A stretch of DNA of 64,000 nt from Streptomyces lasiicapitis. Lineage in GTDB: Bacteria; Actinomycetota; Actinomycetes; Streptomycetales; Streptomycetaceae. The notes under the pieces are model-generated. The model searched no databases and was not told where the DNA came from. It saw nothing but the letters and a program-made list of their open reading frames with translations. Each line of letters starts with the position of its first letter. Positions within the stretch are counted from its first letter, which is position 1. The DNA lies in the NCBI RefSeq assembly GCF_014646335.1, contig NZ_BMNG01000001.1, positions 550,235 through 614,234 on the forward strand, written 5' to 3'. Below, in pieces: positions 55,844-64,000 of the stretch. Position numbers and translations under genes: made by a program.

Positions 55844-56302
55844 CTAACCCGGCAACACCCCCGCCACCGCCCCCACCACCGGCAACTCCGCCACACTCCC
55901 ACCCTGAGTCAACGGCCCCGTGGCCATCGCGGTGGACACAGGCTTGAAGTCGGCAACCTGCGTACCCACGGCGTTGTCGAGCGGATCCACCCCAGTCCCG
56001 GCCAAGGGATTGAGCTTCAGCCCCTTCACGGGCGCAAGGCTCCCCCCGGTGGCCCGCTGCACCCCGTCCAGCAGCGCACTCCCCGCAGGGGACGGATCAA
56101 CTTCCCGCAGCGGCGCGGCAACGTCGGGCACGGCAGCCGCCCCCAAAGGCACGGCGGGCGCCGCACTGGCAGCCGCACCCCCGACCCCGAGCGCCGCCCC
56201 CGCCACGGAGACGGAGAGCCCCGCACGCAGCAGCGCACGCGAAGCGGAGGAAACCGTCGACGCCGCGTGCCGCGCCGAGTGCCGTTCAGGGTGTCGAGCC
56301 AT
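55844..56302 (-). CDS. Small secreted protein of unknown function
   Basis: A 152-aa exported protein. Basic N terminus (MARHPERHSARH), a hydrophobic segment (LSVSVAGAALGVGGAAA) and probable cleavage after ASA. The mature part is about 100 residues, rich in Ala, Gly, Pro and Val with few charges and no cysteine, and lacks a membrane anchor. ATG 56302 has GGAGG 8 nt upstream. No known domain. The 351-bp gap upstream, shared with the kinase gene at 56654, has an AT-richer patch near 56320-56350 that may be its promoter and otherwise nothing I can name. Confidence 0.7.
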   Translation of the reverse strand: MARHPERHSARHAASTVSSASRALLRAGLSVSVAGAALGVGGAAASAAPAVPLGAAAVPDVAAPLREVDPSPAGSALLDGVQRATGGSLAPVKGLKLNPLAGTGVDPLDNAVGTQVADFKPVSTAMATGPLTQGGSVAELPVVGAVAGVLPG

Positions 56303-56653
56303 GGGGACCGCCTCCACAGAACATACGTAAGTAATCGAGCGTGCACGAAGAGTAGTTGAAGCGGCCCACCCGTATCAAAGACCGCACCGCACCCCAAGCC
56401 GCCCCCAAGCCACCCCTGGGCCCTCACCACCCGCGCCCCGTAAGGGCAGACCCCGGGCATCCCCCTGAAGAGCTACGCCCGGAAACCGCCCCCCAGCGGG
56501 ACGCGCACCACCTCGGCGGTCGCATACCGTCACCAAGAGTGACCATCGCCCCGCCAACAAACCGACCGGCACCGGCACCGGACTCACCCTCGCCCGGCCA
56601 CGGGCCCAGCCCGAAGGACACCCGCCAAGGGGCCCAGCCCGAAGGAAACCGCC

Positions 56654-57925
56654 GTGCCCGACCACCCCCTGAAAGCCCTCACCGCAGACCTCCTGCCACA
56701 CCACCCCCAAGCCGCAGCGCGGACCCTCCCACCCCTGACCTGGCCCCGCCCCCTCCGCCACCTCCCCCACGCCCTCGTGATCCTCACGGCCGTGGCCCTC
56801 TCCGCGACCGGCGCCGACATGACGGCAAGACTCCTCGCGGTCACGCACGCGGCCACCCTGGCCCTCGCGCTGCGCCACCCCGTCCAGGCCTGCTGGCTCT
56901 CCCTGGCCTGCTTCGCGGGCATCACGATCGGCCACCCGCCGACGCAGGACAACGAGCTGTGGGTCTGGGTGGTGCACGCGTGCGTGCTCTTCCTCCTCGC
57001 CCTGCGCATCCCCCTCCCCTCCGCGGCCGTGGCGACGGCCGTGAGCGCCGCCCTGGGCCCGGCGTTGAAGGCGGCCGGGGCGGGCGTGGGCTCCTGGTCG
57101 ACGGTCGCGGCGGGCACCGCCTTCTTCGGCGCCGCCCTCCTCGCGGGCGCGGTCCGCAGGGGCCGCCGCGAGGACCGGGCCCGCCTCGCGGAGCAGATGG
57201 CGGCGACGGCGCACGAGCGCGCGCAGCGCACCGTCCTGGAGGAACGAGCCCGTATAGCAAGGGAGTTGCACGACGTGGTGGCCCACCACATGTCCCTCAT
57301 CTCCATCCAGGCGGACGCCGCGCCCTACCGCGTACCGGACCCGCCGCGCGAACTGGTCACCGAGCTGGCGGCGATCCGCGCGAACGCCCTCGAAGGCCTC
57401 GCCGAACTGCGCAGACTGCTCGGCCTGCTCCGCTCCGACGCCCCCGGCGACACCCCGGCCGACACCACCCCGCAGCCCTCCCTCGCCCAGCTCGACGCCC
57501 TGCTGTCCCAGTTGCGGGCCGCCGGACTGCCAGTGGCAGCGCGAGTCGAGGGAACCCGGCGCCCACTGCCACCCGGCGTGGAGCTGTCGGCGTACCGCAT
57601 CACCCAAGAAGCCCTGAGCAACACCCTGCGACACGCCCCCGGCACCGAGGCGACCGTCCAACTCGCCTACGGGCACGCGGCGTTGACCCTGCGCGTCACG
57701 AACGGCCGTCCCGCGCGCCCCGCCCCGCCCTCGCCCGGCGCGGGCCACGGCGTCACCGGCATGCGGGAGCGCGCCGCGATGCTCGGCGGCGACTTCGCGG
57801 CGGGTCCCACGCCGGACGGCGGGTATGAAGTCACCGCGACACTCCCGACGACCCCGGCCCTCACCCCCACGACACCCACCGCCTCCGCATCCCCATCCCC
57901 CACCGACAAGGACACCCCTGCATGA
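56654..57925 (+). CDS. Membrane sensor histidine kinase (NarL-type, HisKA_3)
   Basis: A 423-aa kinase. Four or five membrane spans in the first 150 residues with no large outer domain, a short coiled region, then the dimerisation domain with the phospho-accepting His206 (RELHDVVAHH). The ATPase domain has ALSNTLRHAPGTEATVQL and GHGVTGMRERAAMLGG. A Thr/Pro-rich tail ends the protein. Starts with GTG 56654 behind GAAGGA. The response regulator start overlaps its stop (ATGA), so they form a pair. Signal unknown; probably membrane-borne, judging by the lack of an outer domain. Confidence 0.9.
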   Translation: MPDHPLKALTADLLPHHPQAAARTLPPLTWPRPLRHLPHALVILTAVALSATGADMTARLLAVTHAATLALALRHPVQACWLSLACFAGITIGHPPTQDNELWVWVVHACVLFLLALRIPLPSAAVATAVSAALGPALKAAGAGVGSWSTVAAGTAFFGAALLAGAVRRGRREDRARLAEQMAATAHERAQRTVLEERARIARELHDVVAHHMSLISIQADAAPYRVPDPPRELVTELAAIRANALEGLAELRRLLGLLRSDAPGDTPADTTPQPSLAQLDALLSQLRAAGLPVAARVEGTRRPLPPGVELSAYRITQEALSNTLRHAPGTEATVQLAYGHAALTLRVTNGRPARPAPPSPGAGHGVTGMRERAAMLGGDFAAGPTPDGGYEVTATLPTTPALTPTTPTASASPSPTDKDTPA

Positions 57926-58617
57926 CGATCCGCGTGGTGGTCGCCGACGACCAGGCGATGGTCCGCGACGCCTTCTCGGTGCTGCTCGGCGCCCAGCCGG
58001 GCATCGAGGTCGTAGGCACGGCGCAGGACGGCGCGGAGGCCGTCGCCCTCGCGCACGAGCTGCGTCCTGACGTGATCGTGATGGACATCCGCATGCCCGG
58101 AGTCGACGGCATCGAAGCCACCCGCCGGATCACCCCCGCCCCCGACGCCCACCCGAAGGTCCTGGTCCTGACCACCTTCAACCTCGATGAGTACGTGTAC
58201 GAGGCGCTGCGCGCGGGCGCCGCGGGATTCCTGCTCAAGGACGCGTCGGGCGTCGAACTCGCCGAAGCGGTACGGGTGGTGGCGGGCGGCGACGCGCTCC
58301 TCTCCCCCGACCTCACCCGGCGCCTGATCGCGGAGTTCGCCCGCATCGGCACCGGGTCCGGGGCGGGGGCCGGGTCAGGACGGCAGCGCTCCGACGTACG
58401 CGTCGACGCCCTCACCGGCCGGGAGACCGAGGTCCTCGCCCGTATCGCGCAGGGCCTCTCCAACGCGGAGATCGCCGCCGCGCTGACCGTCGCCGAGGAG
58501 ACGGTCAAGACGCACGTGGGCCGCATCCTGCACAAGCTCCGGCTGCGCGACCGCACCCAGGCGGCGGTCTTCGCGTACGAGAGCGGGCTCGTCGTCCCGG
58601 GCGGCACGACGCCCTGA
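57922..58617 (+). CDS. LuxR/NarL-family response regulator
   Basis: A 231-aa regulator. Receiver domain with Asp55 as the phosphorylation site (VIVMDIRMPG) and Lys in LLKDASG. A C-terminal GerE-type HTH reads LTGREVLARIAQGLSNAEIA in outline (TEVLARIAQGLSNAEIAA, EETVKTHVGRILHKL). A Gly/Ser-rich linker joins them. Coupled to the kinase gene by ATGA. Target genes unknown; the hydrolase gene downstream is a candidate by proximity. Confidence 0.92.
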   Translation: MTIRVVVADDQAMVRDAFSVLLGAQPGIEVVGTAQDGAEAVALAHELRPDVIVMDIRMPGVDGIEATRRITPAPDAHPKVLVLTTFNLDEYVYEALRAGAAGFLLKDASGVELAEAVRVVAGGDALLSPDLTRRLIAEFARIGTGSGAGAGSGRQRSDVRVDALTGRETEVLARIAQGLSNAEIAAALTVAEETVKTHVGRILHKLRLRDRTQAAVFAYESGLVVPGGTTP

Positions 58618-58769
58618 CCGGGTGACCGAACGGCGGCCGTGGTGGCTCCGGAGAGCCAGCCGCGAGGTTGGCTCCGCGGCGGGATTCGCCGCCCCGGCCC
58701 GGCTCCTACTTTCGAAGGGCCGAGGCCGCCGCAGAACGGCGTGCGGCCACGAATCGGGGAGCCCCGCAC

Positions 58770-60110
58770 ATGAACACGAAGACGACGAAGCCGTACCGCC
58801 ACGGAGCCGTGGCCGTCCTCCTCGCCTGCGCCCTGGCCGCCGGTGTGTCGGACCTGACCACCGCGGCCGACGAGGACCCGGCCGGGCCGTCCACCGCCAC
58901 GAAGACCACCAAGACCTTCAAGGGCCCGGCGTCCGGTGCCGTGTCCGGCCCCATGTCCGGCCCTTTGAAAGCCACGACCACCGCCACCCACCGCCAGGCC
59001 CCGCCCCAGTCCCTGCCCCGCCTGAAGCTCCCGGCCCCGACGGGCCCGCACGCCGTGGGCCGCACCTCCCTGCACCTCGTCGACCACGGCCGCCGCGACC
59101 CCTGGGTGCCGGAGGCGGGCGCGCGGGAGCTGATGGTGTCGCTGTACTACCCGGCGCGGAAGGGCACCGGCACCCCGGCCCCGTACATGACCACCGAGGG
59201 CGCCCGGCTCTTCCTCGAGAACCGTGGGATCGAGGACGTCCCGGCGAAGGTCCTGGCCGGCACCCGCACCCACACCCGCACCGGCGCGGCGCCCGCCCCC
59301 GGCACGTACCCGCTGGTGGTCCTCTCGCCCGGTTTCCAGGTGCCCGGCACCACGCTGACGGGCCTGGCCGAGGACCTGACGAGCCGCGGGTACGTCGTCG
59401 CGGTGACGGACCACGCGTACGAAGCCGTGGGCGTCGCGTTCCCCGGCAAGGGCATCCTGCCGTGCACCGCCTGCGACAAGGTCGACGAGAACACCTTCGA
59501 GCCCGCGGCACTGGGCCGCGGCCACGACCTCTCGTACGTCCTCGACGCACTGATCGGAGAGCGGGACGGCAAGCGGGGCGGAAAGCCGGGCGGCACGCGG
59601 CCCCTGTGGCAGCACGCGGGCATGATCGACAAGGCGCGCGTCGGCATGGCGGGCCACTCGATGGGCGGCGCGGGCACCGCGGCGGCCATGGCGAAGGACA
59701 CCCGGATCCGCGCCGGGGCGAACCTCGACGGGCCCTTCCCGGGCCTCGGCGCCGGCGCTGACCTCTCCGGCCGCCCGTTCCTGATGATGGGCGCGCCGGA
59801 CCTCCACGGCCCGGGAGGCGGCGACACGACCTGGGGCCCGGCGTGGGACCGGCTGACCGGCTGGAAGCGCTGGGCGACGCTGACCGGCGCCGACCACTTC
59901 GCCTTCACCGACCTGGCCCCCCTGGCCGGGCAGTTGGGCGAGGACGACCCCGAGGGGCTGCCGGGCAGGCGTGCCTCGGAGATCACCCGCGCCTACACGG
60001 GCGCCTTCTTCGACCAGCACCTGCGCGGCAGGCCGAGCCCGCTCCTGAACGGCCCGAGCGCGGACCACCCGGAGGTCGTCTTCCAGCGGGACCCGCGTGA
60101 CGGCCGCTGA
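58770..60110 (+). CDS. Secreted alpha/beta hydrolase (PAF-acetylhydrolase-like)
   Basis: A 446-aa exported hydrolase. Signal segment (GAVAVLLACALAAGVSDL), then about 60 residues rich in Thr, Lys and Pro, and an alpha/beta hydrolase domain. It has LMVSLYYPARKGTGTPAPY, LVVLSPGFQVPGTTLTGLAE (oxyanion loop), the nucleophile elbow GHSMGGAGTA and a late His in TGADHFAFTDL. The pattern is close to the PAF-acetylhydrolase/chlorophyllase-like group, so an ester or phospholipid substrate is likely. Start ATG 58770 with GGGGAG upstream. Ten-base repeats surround its stop codon. Confidence 0.85.
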   Translation: MNTKTTKPYRHGAVAVLLACALAAGVSDLTTAADEDPAGPSTATKTTKTFKGPASGAVSGPMSGPLKATTTATHRQAPPQSLPRLKLPAPTGPHAVGRTSLHLVDHGRRDPWVPEAGARELMVSLYYPARKGTGTPAPYMTTEGARLFLENRGIEDVPAKVLAGTRTHTRTGAAPAPGTYPLVVLSPGFQVPGTTLTGLAEDLTSRGYVVAVTDHAYEAVGVAFPGKGILPCTACDKVDENTFEPAALGRGHDLSYVLDALIGERDGKRGGKPGGTRPLWQHAGMIDKARVGMAGHSMGGAGTAAAMAKDTRIRAGANLDGPFPGLGAGADLSGRPFLMMGAPDLHGPGGGDTTWGPAWDRLTGWKRWATLTGADHFAFTDLAPLAGQLGEDDPEGLPGRRASEITRAYTGAFFDQHLRGRPSPLLNGPSADHPEVVFQRDPRDGR

Positions 60111-60140
60111 CCGCCGCTGACCGCCGCTGACCGCCGCCGA
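60101..60140. repeat. 10-bp repeat at the hydrolase stop codon
   Basis: Four copies, the middle two exact, of CCGCCGCTGA run across the stop codon. Each carries an in-phase TGA possibility; slippage here would not extend the protein far. The following 260 bp to the kinase gene show no gene. Confidence 0.6.
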
Positions 60141-60402
60141 GCGAATACCTCGTAGAGGAACGTTTCTGCAAGCCGGTCGGTGGCCGTGAAACATTCCCGG
60201 CGCACCGGGTCTGGGCGTGCCGCCGTCGGCGGTTGATAATGGCTCGGACCAATGCTGGCGAACCGCCCTGGACAGGTGGCGCGCCGGGCCCGGGGGTGCC
60301 GCCGCAGGGCGGCACCGGCGGGCCCAGGAGGGCCGGAAGGCGGAGAGCGCGGCAGCGAGCTCCGATTCGTCAGCAAGACCACTGGTGAGAAGGTTCACAC
60401 AA

Positions 60403-61038
60403 TTGGGTTCCCATCCCCCGATACCCACCCGAGTCGTGCTGCTCGCCGGCCCCTCCGGCTCGGGCAAGTCGTCGTTCGCGGCCCGCACGGGACTGCCCGT
60501 GCTGTGCCTGGACGACTTCTACAAGGAAGGCACCGACCCGTCGCTGCCTCAGGTCGCCGGCACTTCTGACATCGACTGGGACTCCCCGCTGTCGTGGGAC
60601 GCGGACGTCGCGCTCGCCGCGATCGGCGAGCTGTGCCGCACCGGCCGCACCCGGGTCCCGGTGTACGACATCTCGACGAGCGCGCGGGTCGGCGAGGAGT
60701 CGCTCGACATCGAGCGCACGCCGCTGTTCATCGCGGAGGGCATCTTCGCCGCCGACATCGTGGACCGCTGCCGTGAGCTGGGGGTCCTCGCGGACGCGAT
60801 CTGTCTGCGCGGGCGCCCCTCCACTACGTTCCGGCGCCGGCTCCTGCGCGATCTGCGCGAGGGCCGCAAGTCCGTGCCGTTCCTGCTGCGCCGGGGCTGG
60901 CGCCTGATGCGCGCGGAGCGCTCCATCGTGGCCCGCCAGACCGCGCTCGGCGCGCACCCCTGCGGCAAGGAGGAGGCCCTCGGCCGACTCGCGGCCGCGG
61001 CGGCGGGCCGCTGCGTGAAGGCACGCGCGGCGGCCTGA
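60403..61038 (+). CDS. Uridine kinase-like P-loop ATPase
   Basis: A protein of about 211 aa. Walker A GPSGSGKSSFAARTG near the N terminus, LDDFYKEGTDPSLP and DIDWDSPLSWD as in uridine kinases, VYDISTSARVG and FIAEGIFAADIV, then a basic helical C terminus (RRRLLRDLREGRKS). It would phosphorylate uridine or cytidine with ATP in pyrimidine salvage. The start is uncertain: TTG 60403 has AGAAGG 9 nt upstream; GTG 60385 and GTG 60436 are in frame. Longer frames give poor composition. Confidence 0.85.
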   Translation: MGSHPPIPTRVVLLAGPSGSGKSSFAARTGLPVLCLDDFYKEGTDPSLPQVAGTSDIDWDSPLSWDADVALAAIGELCRTGRTRVPVYDISTSARVGEESLDIERTPLFIAEGIFAADIVDRCRELGVLADAICLRGRPSTTFRRRLLRDLREGRKSVPFLLRRGWRLMRAERSIVARQTALGAHPCGKEEALGRLAAAAAGRCVKARAAA

Positions 61039-61170
61039 AGCCAACGTAAGAACGTAGAACAGTCCGAGGCCGACGCGGAACGGCCTCGGGTCAACGCGGA
61101 ACGGCCTGAGGCGAACGCCAAACAGCGGGCCCGGAAAGACCCCCCGGCCTTCCGGTCCCGCTGTCCGTTT

Positions 61171-61255
61171 CCCCCGTTGGTCCCCGTATCCCCCGTGGAC
61201 CCCCGTTTCCCCCCTGGGTTCCCACCACCCCCCAGTTCCCCCGGGTGGGTCCCCC
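61171..61255 (-). other. G-run tract with quadruplex potential
   Basis: At least eight runs of four to six C on the plus strand (G on the minus) within 85 bp, between the uridine kinase gene and the sigQ terminator. The density fits a G-quadruplex-prone region on the minus strand. Confidence 0.5.
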
Positions 61256-61265
61256 TTCACTGCTT

Positions 61266-61289
61266 CCGCCGCTTCCCCCGAAGCGGCGG
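61266..61289 (-). terminator. sigQ terminator
   Basis: Perfect 10-bp stem CCGCCGCTTC and complement with a CCCC loop, 18 bp after the sigQ stop. Confidence 0.8.
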
Positions 61290-61307
61290 TCCCGCGTCCC
61301 CCCGTCC

Positions 61308-62084
61308 TCAGGCGACAAGTTCGCCGAAGGACTCCTCCTGGTCACGGCCGAAGCTGAGGACCTCGTCCTCGCGCAGCCGGCGGAGCGACCGCCAGATGCT
61401 GGACTTCACCGTGCCCACGCTGATGTCGAGGATGTCCGCGATCTCCGGGTCCGTGCGGCCCTCGTAGTAACGAAGGACCAGCATGGTGCGCTGGAGCTCG
61501 GGCAGCCGGGCGAGGGCCTGCCACAGCACGGCGCGCAGCTCGGTGCCGCGCATCGCGTCCGTGTCGCCCACCGTCTCCGGCAGTTCCTCGGTCGGGTATT
61601 CGTTGAGCTTGCGGCGGCGCCAGGCACTGATGTGCAGGTTCGTCATGGTGCGCCGCAGATAGCCGCCGACGGCGGCCTTGTCGCTGATCCGGTCCCAGGC
61701 GCGGTACGTCGAGAACAGCGCGCTCTGCAGCAGGTCCTCGGCCTCGAACCGGTCACCGGTCAGGTGGTAGGCGGTGGCGTACAGGGAGGCGCGGCGCTCC
61801 TGGACGTAGGCGGTGAACGCCGCTTCGGCGTCCTCGCTCCCCGTCTGGGACTGCGTCCGCTCCCCCGAGACCTCCCTGTACGCGGCTCCCCCGCGAGCTC
61901 CCCCGTCACCGCCGCCCTTGAGTGCGTCAACCACCGTCATGTACGTGGTGTGCTGACGCCCGGTGCCGCGAGCGCACCCCCGCCCGCTCACGGCACCGGA
62001 CTTCTCGTGCTTCTCAGAACTCCGGCCGAGGTCGTGCAGACGCGTGACTACTGCGCTTGAGCTGGTGCTGTGCAGCGTGTTCAT
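61308..62084 (-). CDS. sigQ: ECF RNA polymerase sigma factor SigQ
   Basis: A 258-aa ECF sigma factor of the SigE-like branch. About 85 residues of variable N terminus precede region 2 (FTAYVQERRASLYATAYHLT, EAEDLLQSALFSTYRAWDRI) and region 4 (LARLPELQRTMLVLRYYEG, DPEIADILDISVGTVKSSI). Start ATG 62084 behind GGGGGGCGCGAG. Divergent from afsQ1 with 201 bp between starts. Known in S. coelicolor: sigQ is a target of AfsQ1 and lies next to afsQ1-afsQ2, and the sigma factor antagonises the pair in control of antibiotic production and development. No anti-sigma gene is adjacent. Identity is by resemblance to SigQ and by its neighbours. Confidence 0.9.
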   Translation of the reverse strand: MNTLHSTSSSAVVTRLHDLGRSSEKHEKSGAVSGRGCARGTGRQHTTYMTVVDALKGGGDGGARGGAAYREVSGERTQSQTGSEDAEAAFTAYVQERRASLYATAYHLTGDRFEAEDLLQSALFSTYRAWDRISDKAAVGGYLRRTMTNLHISAWRRRKLNEYPTEELPETVGDTDAMRGTELRAVLWQALARLPELQRTMLVLRYYEGRTDPEIADILDISVGTVKSSIWRSLRRLREDEVLSFGRDQEESFGELVA

Positions 62085-62166
62085 CTCGCGCCCCCCGTCG
62101 TGGAGTCTGGGTTTTCCGTGTGACCAGAACTCTGCCGCCCCCACTTCATGGCGGTGTCCGCCGACT

Positions 62167-62182
62167 GTCACAGGCCTGCAAC
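62167..62182. promoter_or_regulatory. Possible AfsQ1 binding site in the sigQ-afsQ1 gap
   Basis: GTCAC, six bases, GCAAC is close to the reported AfsQ1 pattern of two GTnAC boxes six bases apart, with one mismatch. It lies about 85 bp from the sigQ start and 105 bp from the afsQ1 start, in the gap that must hold both promoters. Confidence 0.4.
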
Positions 62183-62285
62183 AGGCCTCGTGGCACCGAA
62201 AGGGCCTCCCTTACTCGTGTGGGTGAGGTGTGAGACCCCCGCCAACAGTCGAACTGGGCCCGCACCATGGGACAGAATGACGTTT

Positions 62286-62963
62286 GTGCCTTCCCTGTTG
62301 CTGATCGAGGACGACGACGCCATCCGGACGGCCCTGGAGCTTTCGCTGACGCGCCAGGGCCACCGGGTGGCCACCGCTGCCACCGGCGAGGACGGTCTGA
62401 AACTGCTGAGCGAACAGCGGCCGGACCTGATCGTGCTGGATGTGATGCTGCCGGGCATCGACGGCTTCGAGGTGTGCCGTCGCATCCGGCGCACCGACCA
62501 GTTGCCGATCATCCTGCTGACCGCGCGCAACGACGACATCGACGTGGTCGTGGGCCTGGAGTCGGGTGCCGACGACTATGTCGTCAAGCCCGTGCAGGGG
62601 CGGGTGCTCGACGCCCGCATCCGCGCGGTCCTCCGGCGCGGCGAGCGCGAGGCCAACGACGCGGCGACGTTCGGCTCCCTGGTGATCGACCGCGCGGCGA
62701 TGACGGTGACGAAGAACGGCGAGGACCTGCAGCTGACGCCGACCGAGCTGCGGCTGCTCCTGGAGCTGAGCCGCAGGCCCGGTCAGGCCCTTTCGCGCCA
62801 GCAGCTGCTTCGCCTGGTGTGGGAGCACGACTATCTCGGTGACTCACGGCTCGTCGACGCGTGTGTGCAGCGGCTGCGCGCCAAGGTCGAGGACGTGCCG
62901 TCGTCGCCGACGCTGATCCGTACGGTGCGCGGCGTGGGATACCGGCTGGACACGCCTCAGTGA
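62286..62963 (+). CDS. afsQ1: Response regulator AfsQ1
   Basis: A 225-aa OmpR-type regulator. Receiver with acidic triad (LLIEDDDAIRTAL), phosphorylation site Asp52 (LIVLDVMLPG), and Lys in DDYVVKPVQ. The C-terminal winged helix has LTPTELRLLLEL and the recognition segment SRLVDACVQRLRAK. I chose GTG 62286, giving the 225-residue length I recall for AfsQ1; ATG 62277 would add three residues. Known: with AfsQ2 it responds to nitrogen-source conditions such as glutamate and switches on antibiotic cluster regulators and sigQ. Coupled to afsQ2 (GTGA). Confidence 0.95.
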   Translation: MPSLLLIEDDDAIRTALELSLTRQGHRVATAATGEDGLKLLSEQRPDLIVLDVMLPGIDGFEVCRRIRRTDQLPIILLTARNDDIDVVVGLESGADDYVVKPVQGRVLDARIRAVLRRGEREANDAATFGSLVIDRAAMTVTKNGEDLQLTPTELRLLLELSRRPGQALSRQQLLRLVWEHDYLGDSRLVDACVQRLRAKVEDVPSSPTLIRTVRGVGYRLDTPQ

Positions 62964-64000
62964 CCAAACCGCACGACAAGCTCCGCGGCCTGCCCGCGGC
63001 ACGCAAGGCGGTCCTGTCCGGCCTGCGCTTCACCAGCCTGCGGCTGCGCCTGGTCGTGGTCTTCGCCCTGGTGGCGCTGACCGCCGCGGTCTCCGCGTCC
63101 GGCATCGCGTACTGGCTGAACCGCGAGGCCGTCCTCACGCGCGCGCAGGACGCGGCCCTCAAGGACTTCCGGCAGCAGTTGCAGACCCGCGCGGGCGCGC
63201 TGCCGCCGAACCCCTCGCAGGACGAACTGCAGGTCGCCGCCGGGCAGATGGCGAACAGCAGCCAGCGCTACAGCGTGCTCCTGATCAGCGAGAACGCCAG
63301 CGGCGACCAGGTGTTCGGCTACTCCGACCTGGACGCCTTCACGCTCGCCAAGGTGCCGAAGACGCTGCGTGAGGCGGTCAAGAAGGAGCAGCCGGTCTCG
63401 TCCGGCAACAAGAGCCCGTACCACCTGTACTGGCAGCGGACGACGGACCACGGCACGCCCTATCTGGTGGGCGGGGCGCAGGTGATCGGCGGCGGGCCGA
63501 CGGGTTACATGCTCAAGTCCCTGGAGCCGGAGGCCAAGGACCTCAGCTCGCTGGGCTGGTCGCTTGCGATCGCCACGGCGCTCGCGCTCGTCGGCTCGGC
63601 GCTGCTCGCGCAGGCCGCCGCGACGACCGTACTGAAGCCCGTGCACCGCCTGGGGGTCGCCGCGCGCAGGCTCGGCGAGGGGAAGCTGGACACCCGGCTG
63701 CGGGTTTCCGGCACCGACGAACTGGCGGATCTCTCGCGTACGTTCAACCGCACCGCGGAGAACCTGGAGAAGAAGGTCGCGGACATGAGCGCCCGCGACG
63801 AGGCGAGCCGCCGCTTCGTGGCCGACATGTCGCACGAGCTGCGTACGCCGCTGACCGCGATCACCGCCGTGACGGAGGTCCTGGAAGAGGAGCTGGACGC
63901 CGAGACGGGTTCGGTCGACCCGATGATCGAGCCCGCGGTCCGGCTCGTCGTCAGCGAGACGCGGCGCCTGAACGACCTGGTCGAGAACCTGATGGAGGTC
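62960..64000 (+). CDS. afsQ2: Sensor kinase AfsQ2 (partial, runs off the window)
   Basis: The first 347 codons of a membrane histidine kinase. Basic N terminus, span 1 (LRLVVVFALVALTAAVSASG), an extracytoplasmic domain of about 140 residues (AQDAALKDFRQQL to GYMLKSLEPEA), span 2 (LAIATALALVGSALLAQAA), a HAMP linker (LKPVHRLGVAARRLGEG), and the dimerisation helix with His292 (FVADMSHELRTPLTAI). The ATPase domain is cut by the window end. GTG 62960 overlaps the afsQ1 stop. Partner of AfsQ1. Confidence 0.95.
   Translation, partial: MTKPHDKLRGLPAARKAVLSGLRFTSLRLRLVVVFALVALTAAVSASGIAYWLNREAVLTRAQDAALKDFRQQLQTRAGALPPNPSQDELQVAAGQMANSSQRYSVLLISENASGDQVFGYSDLDAFTLAKVPKTLREAVKKEQPVSSGNKSPYHLYWQRTTDHGTPYLVGGAQVIGGGPTGYMLKSLEPEAKDLSSLGWSLAIATALALVGSALLAQAAATTVLKPVHRLGVAARRLGEGKLDTRLRVSGTDELADLSRTFNRTAENLEKKVADMSARDEASRRFVADMSHELRTPLTAITAVTEVLEEELDAETGSVDPMIEPAVRLVVSETRRLNDLVENLMEV

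Noticed and set aside
57861..60488. An 875-codon minus-strand frame opposite the response regulator and hydrolase genes
   Set aside because: Antisense to well-supported genes, low-complexity, no family resemblance.

Overview
The window looks like about 64 kb of a Streptomyces chromosome. It is very GC-rich, has strong third-position GC bias and many GTG/TTG starts, and carries genes typical of the genus: a whiJ-like HTH/DUF397 pair, accA2, pccB, cya, and the sigQ/afsQ1/afsQ2 trio. From memory, the order hutH, GGDEF protein, enoyl-CoA hydratase, cya, birA, pccB, maf, accA2, deoR-type regulator, lpdA, pnp, sugar mutase, deoC, two ALDH genes, sigQ/afsQ1/afsQ2 follows Streptomyces coelicolor SCO4932 down to about SCO4906. 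That comparison is recalled, not computed.

Layout. 1-8.8 kb: a decayed SnoaL-like fragment, two tandem secreted subtilisin-family proteases and an L,D-transpeptidase lipoprotein. 8.8-13 kb: a conserved small protein, a small protein with a sortase-signal-like tail, a broken Uma2 gene, a divergent anti-sigma-type ATPase and WhiJ-like regulator with its DUF397 partner, and an ROK regulator. 13-20 kb: an APC permease, histidine ammonia-lyase, a GAF-GGDEF protein, an enoyl-CoA hydratase and adenylate cyclase with an octapeptide-repeat N terminus. 19.8-20.6 kb: a gene-poor stretch with a tandemly duplicated hairpin unit of about 167 bp. 20.5-27 kb: a biotin locus (biotin ligase, PccB, epsilon subunit, AccA2) with Maf and two small membrane proteins. 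27-35 kb: regulators, a quinone-reductase-like flavoprotein, purine nucleoside phosphorylase, a PGM2-like sugar mutase and a PIG-V-like membrane protein.

35.4-47.6 kb, minus strand, is the most unusual part. It is a Pst-like ABC transporter (PstC-, PstA- and PstB-like proteins) interleaved with three substrate-binding-type proteins, two of them with C-terminal membrane anchors. It also contains an Ig-like surface protein ending in a sortase-signal-like tail, a sortase-fold membrane protein that has lost its catalytic His and Cys, and a lipoprotein with a sortase-like domain that keeps His, Cys and Arg. Four of the genes are joined by 4-nt GTGA overlaps. I do not recognise this arrangement as a described system.

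48-56 kb: a PH-domain membrane protein with a long Ala/Lys/Ser tail, a DasR-type operator before a CBM2-FnIII-GH18 chitinase, then deoC and a split ALDH16-like gene pair. PNP, the mutase, DeoC and the ALDHs can be assembled into a deoxynucleoside breakdown route. An identical 12-bp palindrome, CTACGCGCGTAG, precedes both pnp and deoC about 21 kb apart, suggesting one regulon. 56-64 kb: a NarL-type two-component system, a secreted alpha/beta hydrolase, a uridine-kinase-like ATPase, and sigQ divergent from afsQ1-afsQ2, the last running off the window. A family of extragenic repeats occurs at least six times, once apparently inside the 5' end of the pstA-like gene.
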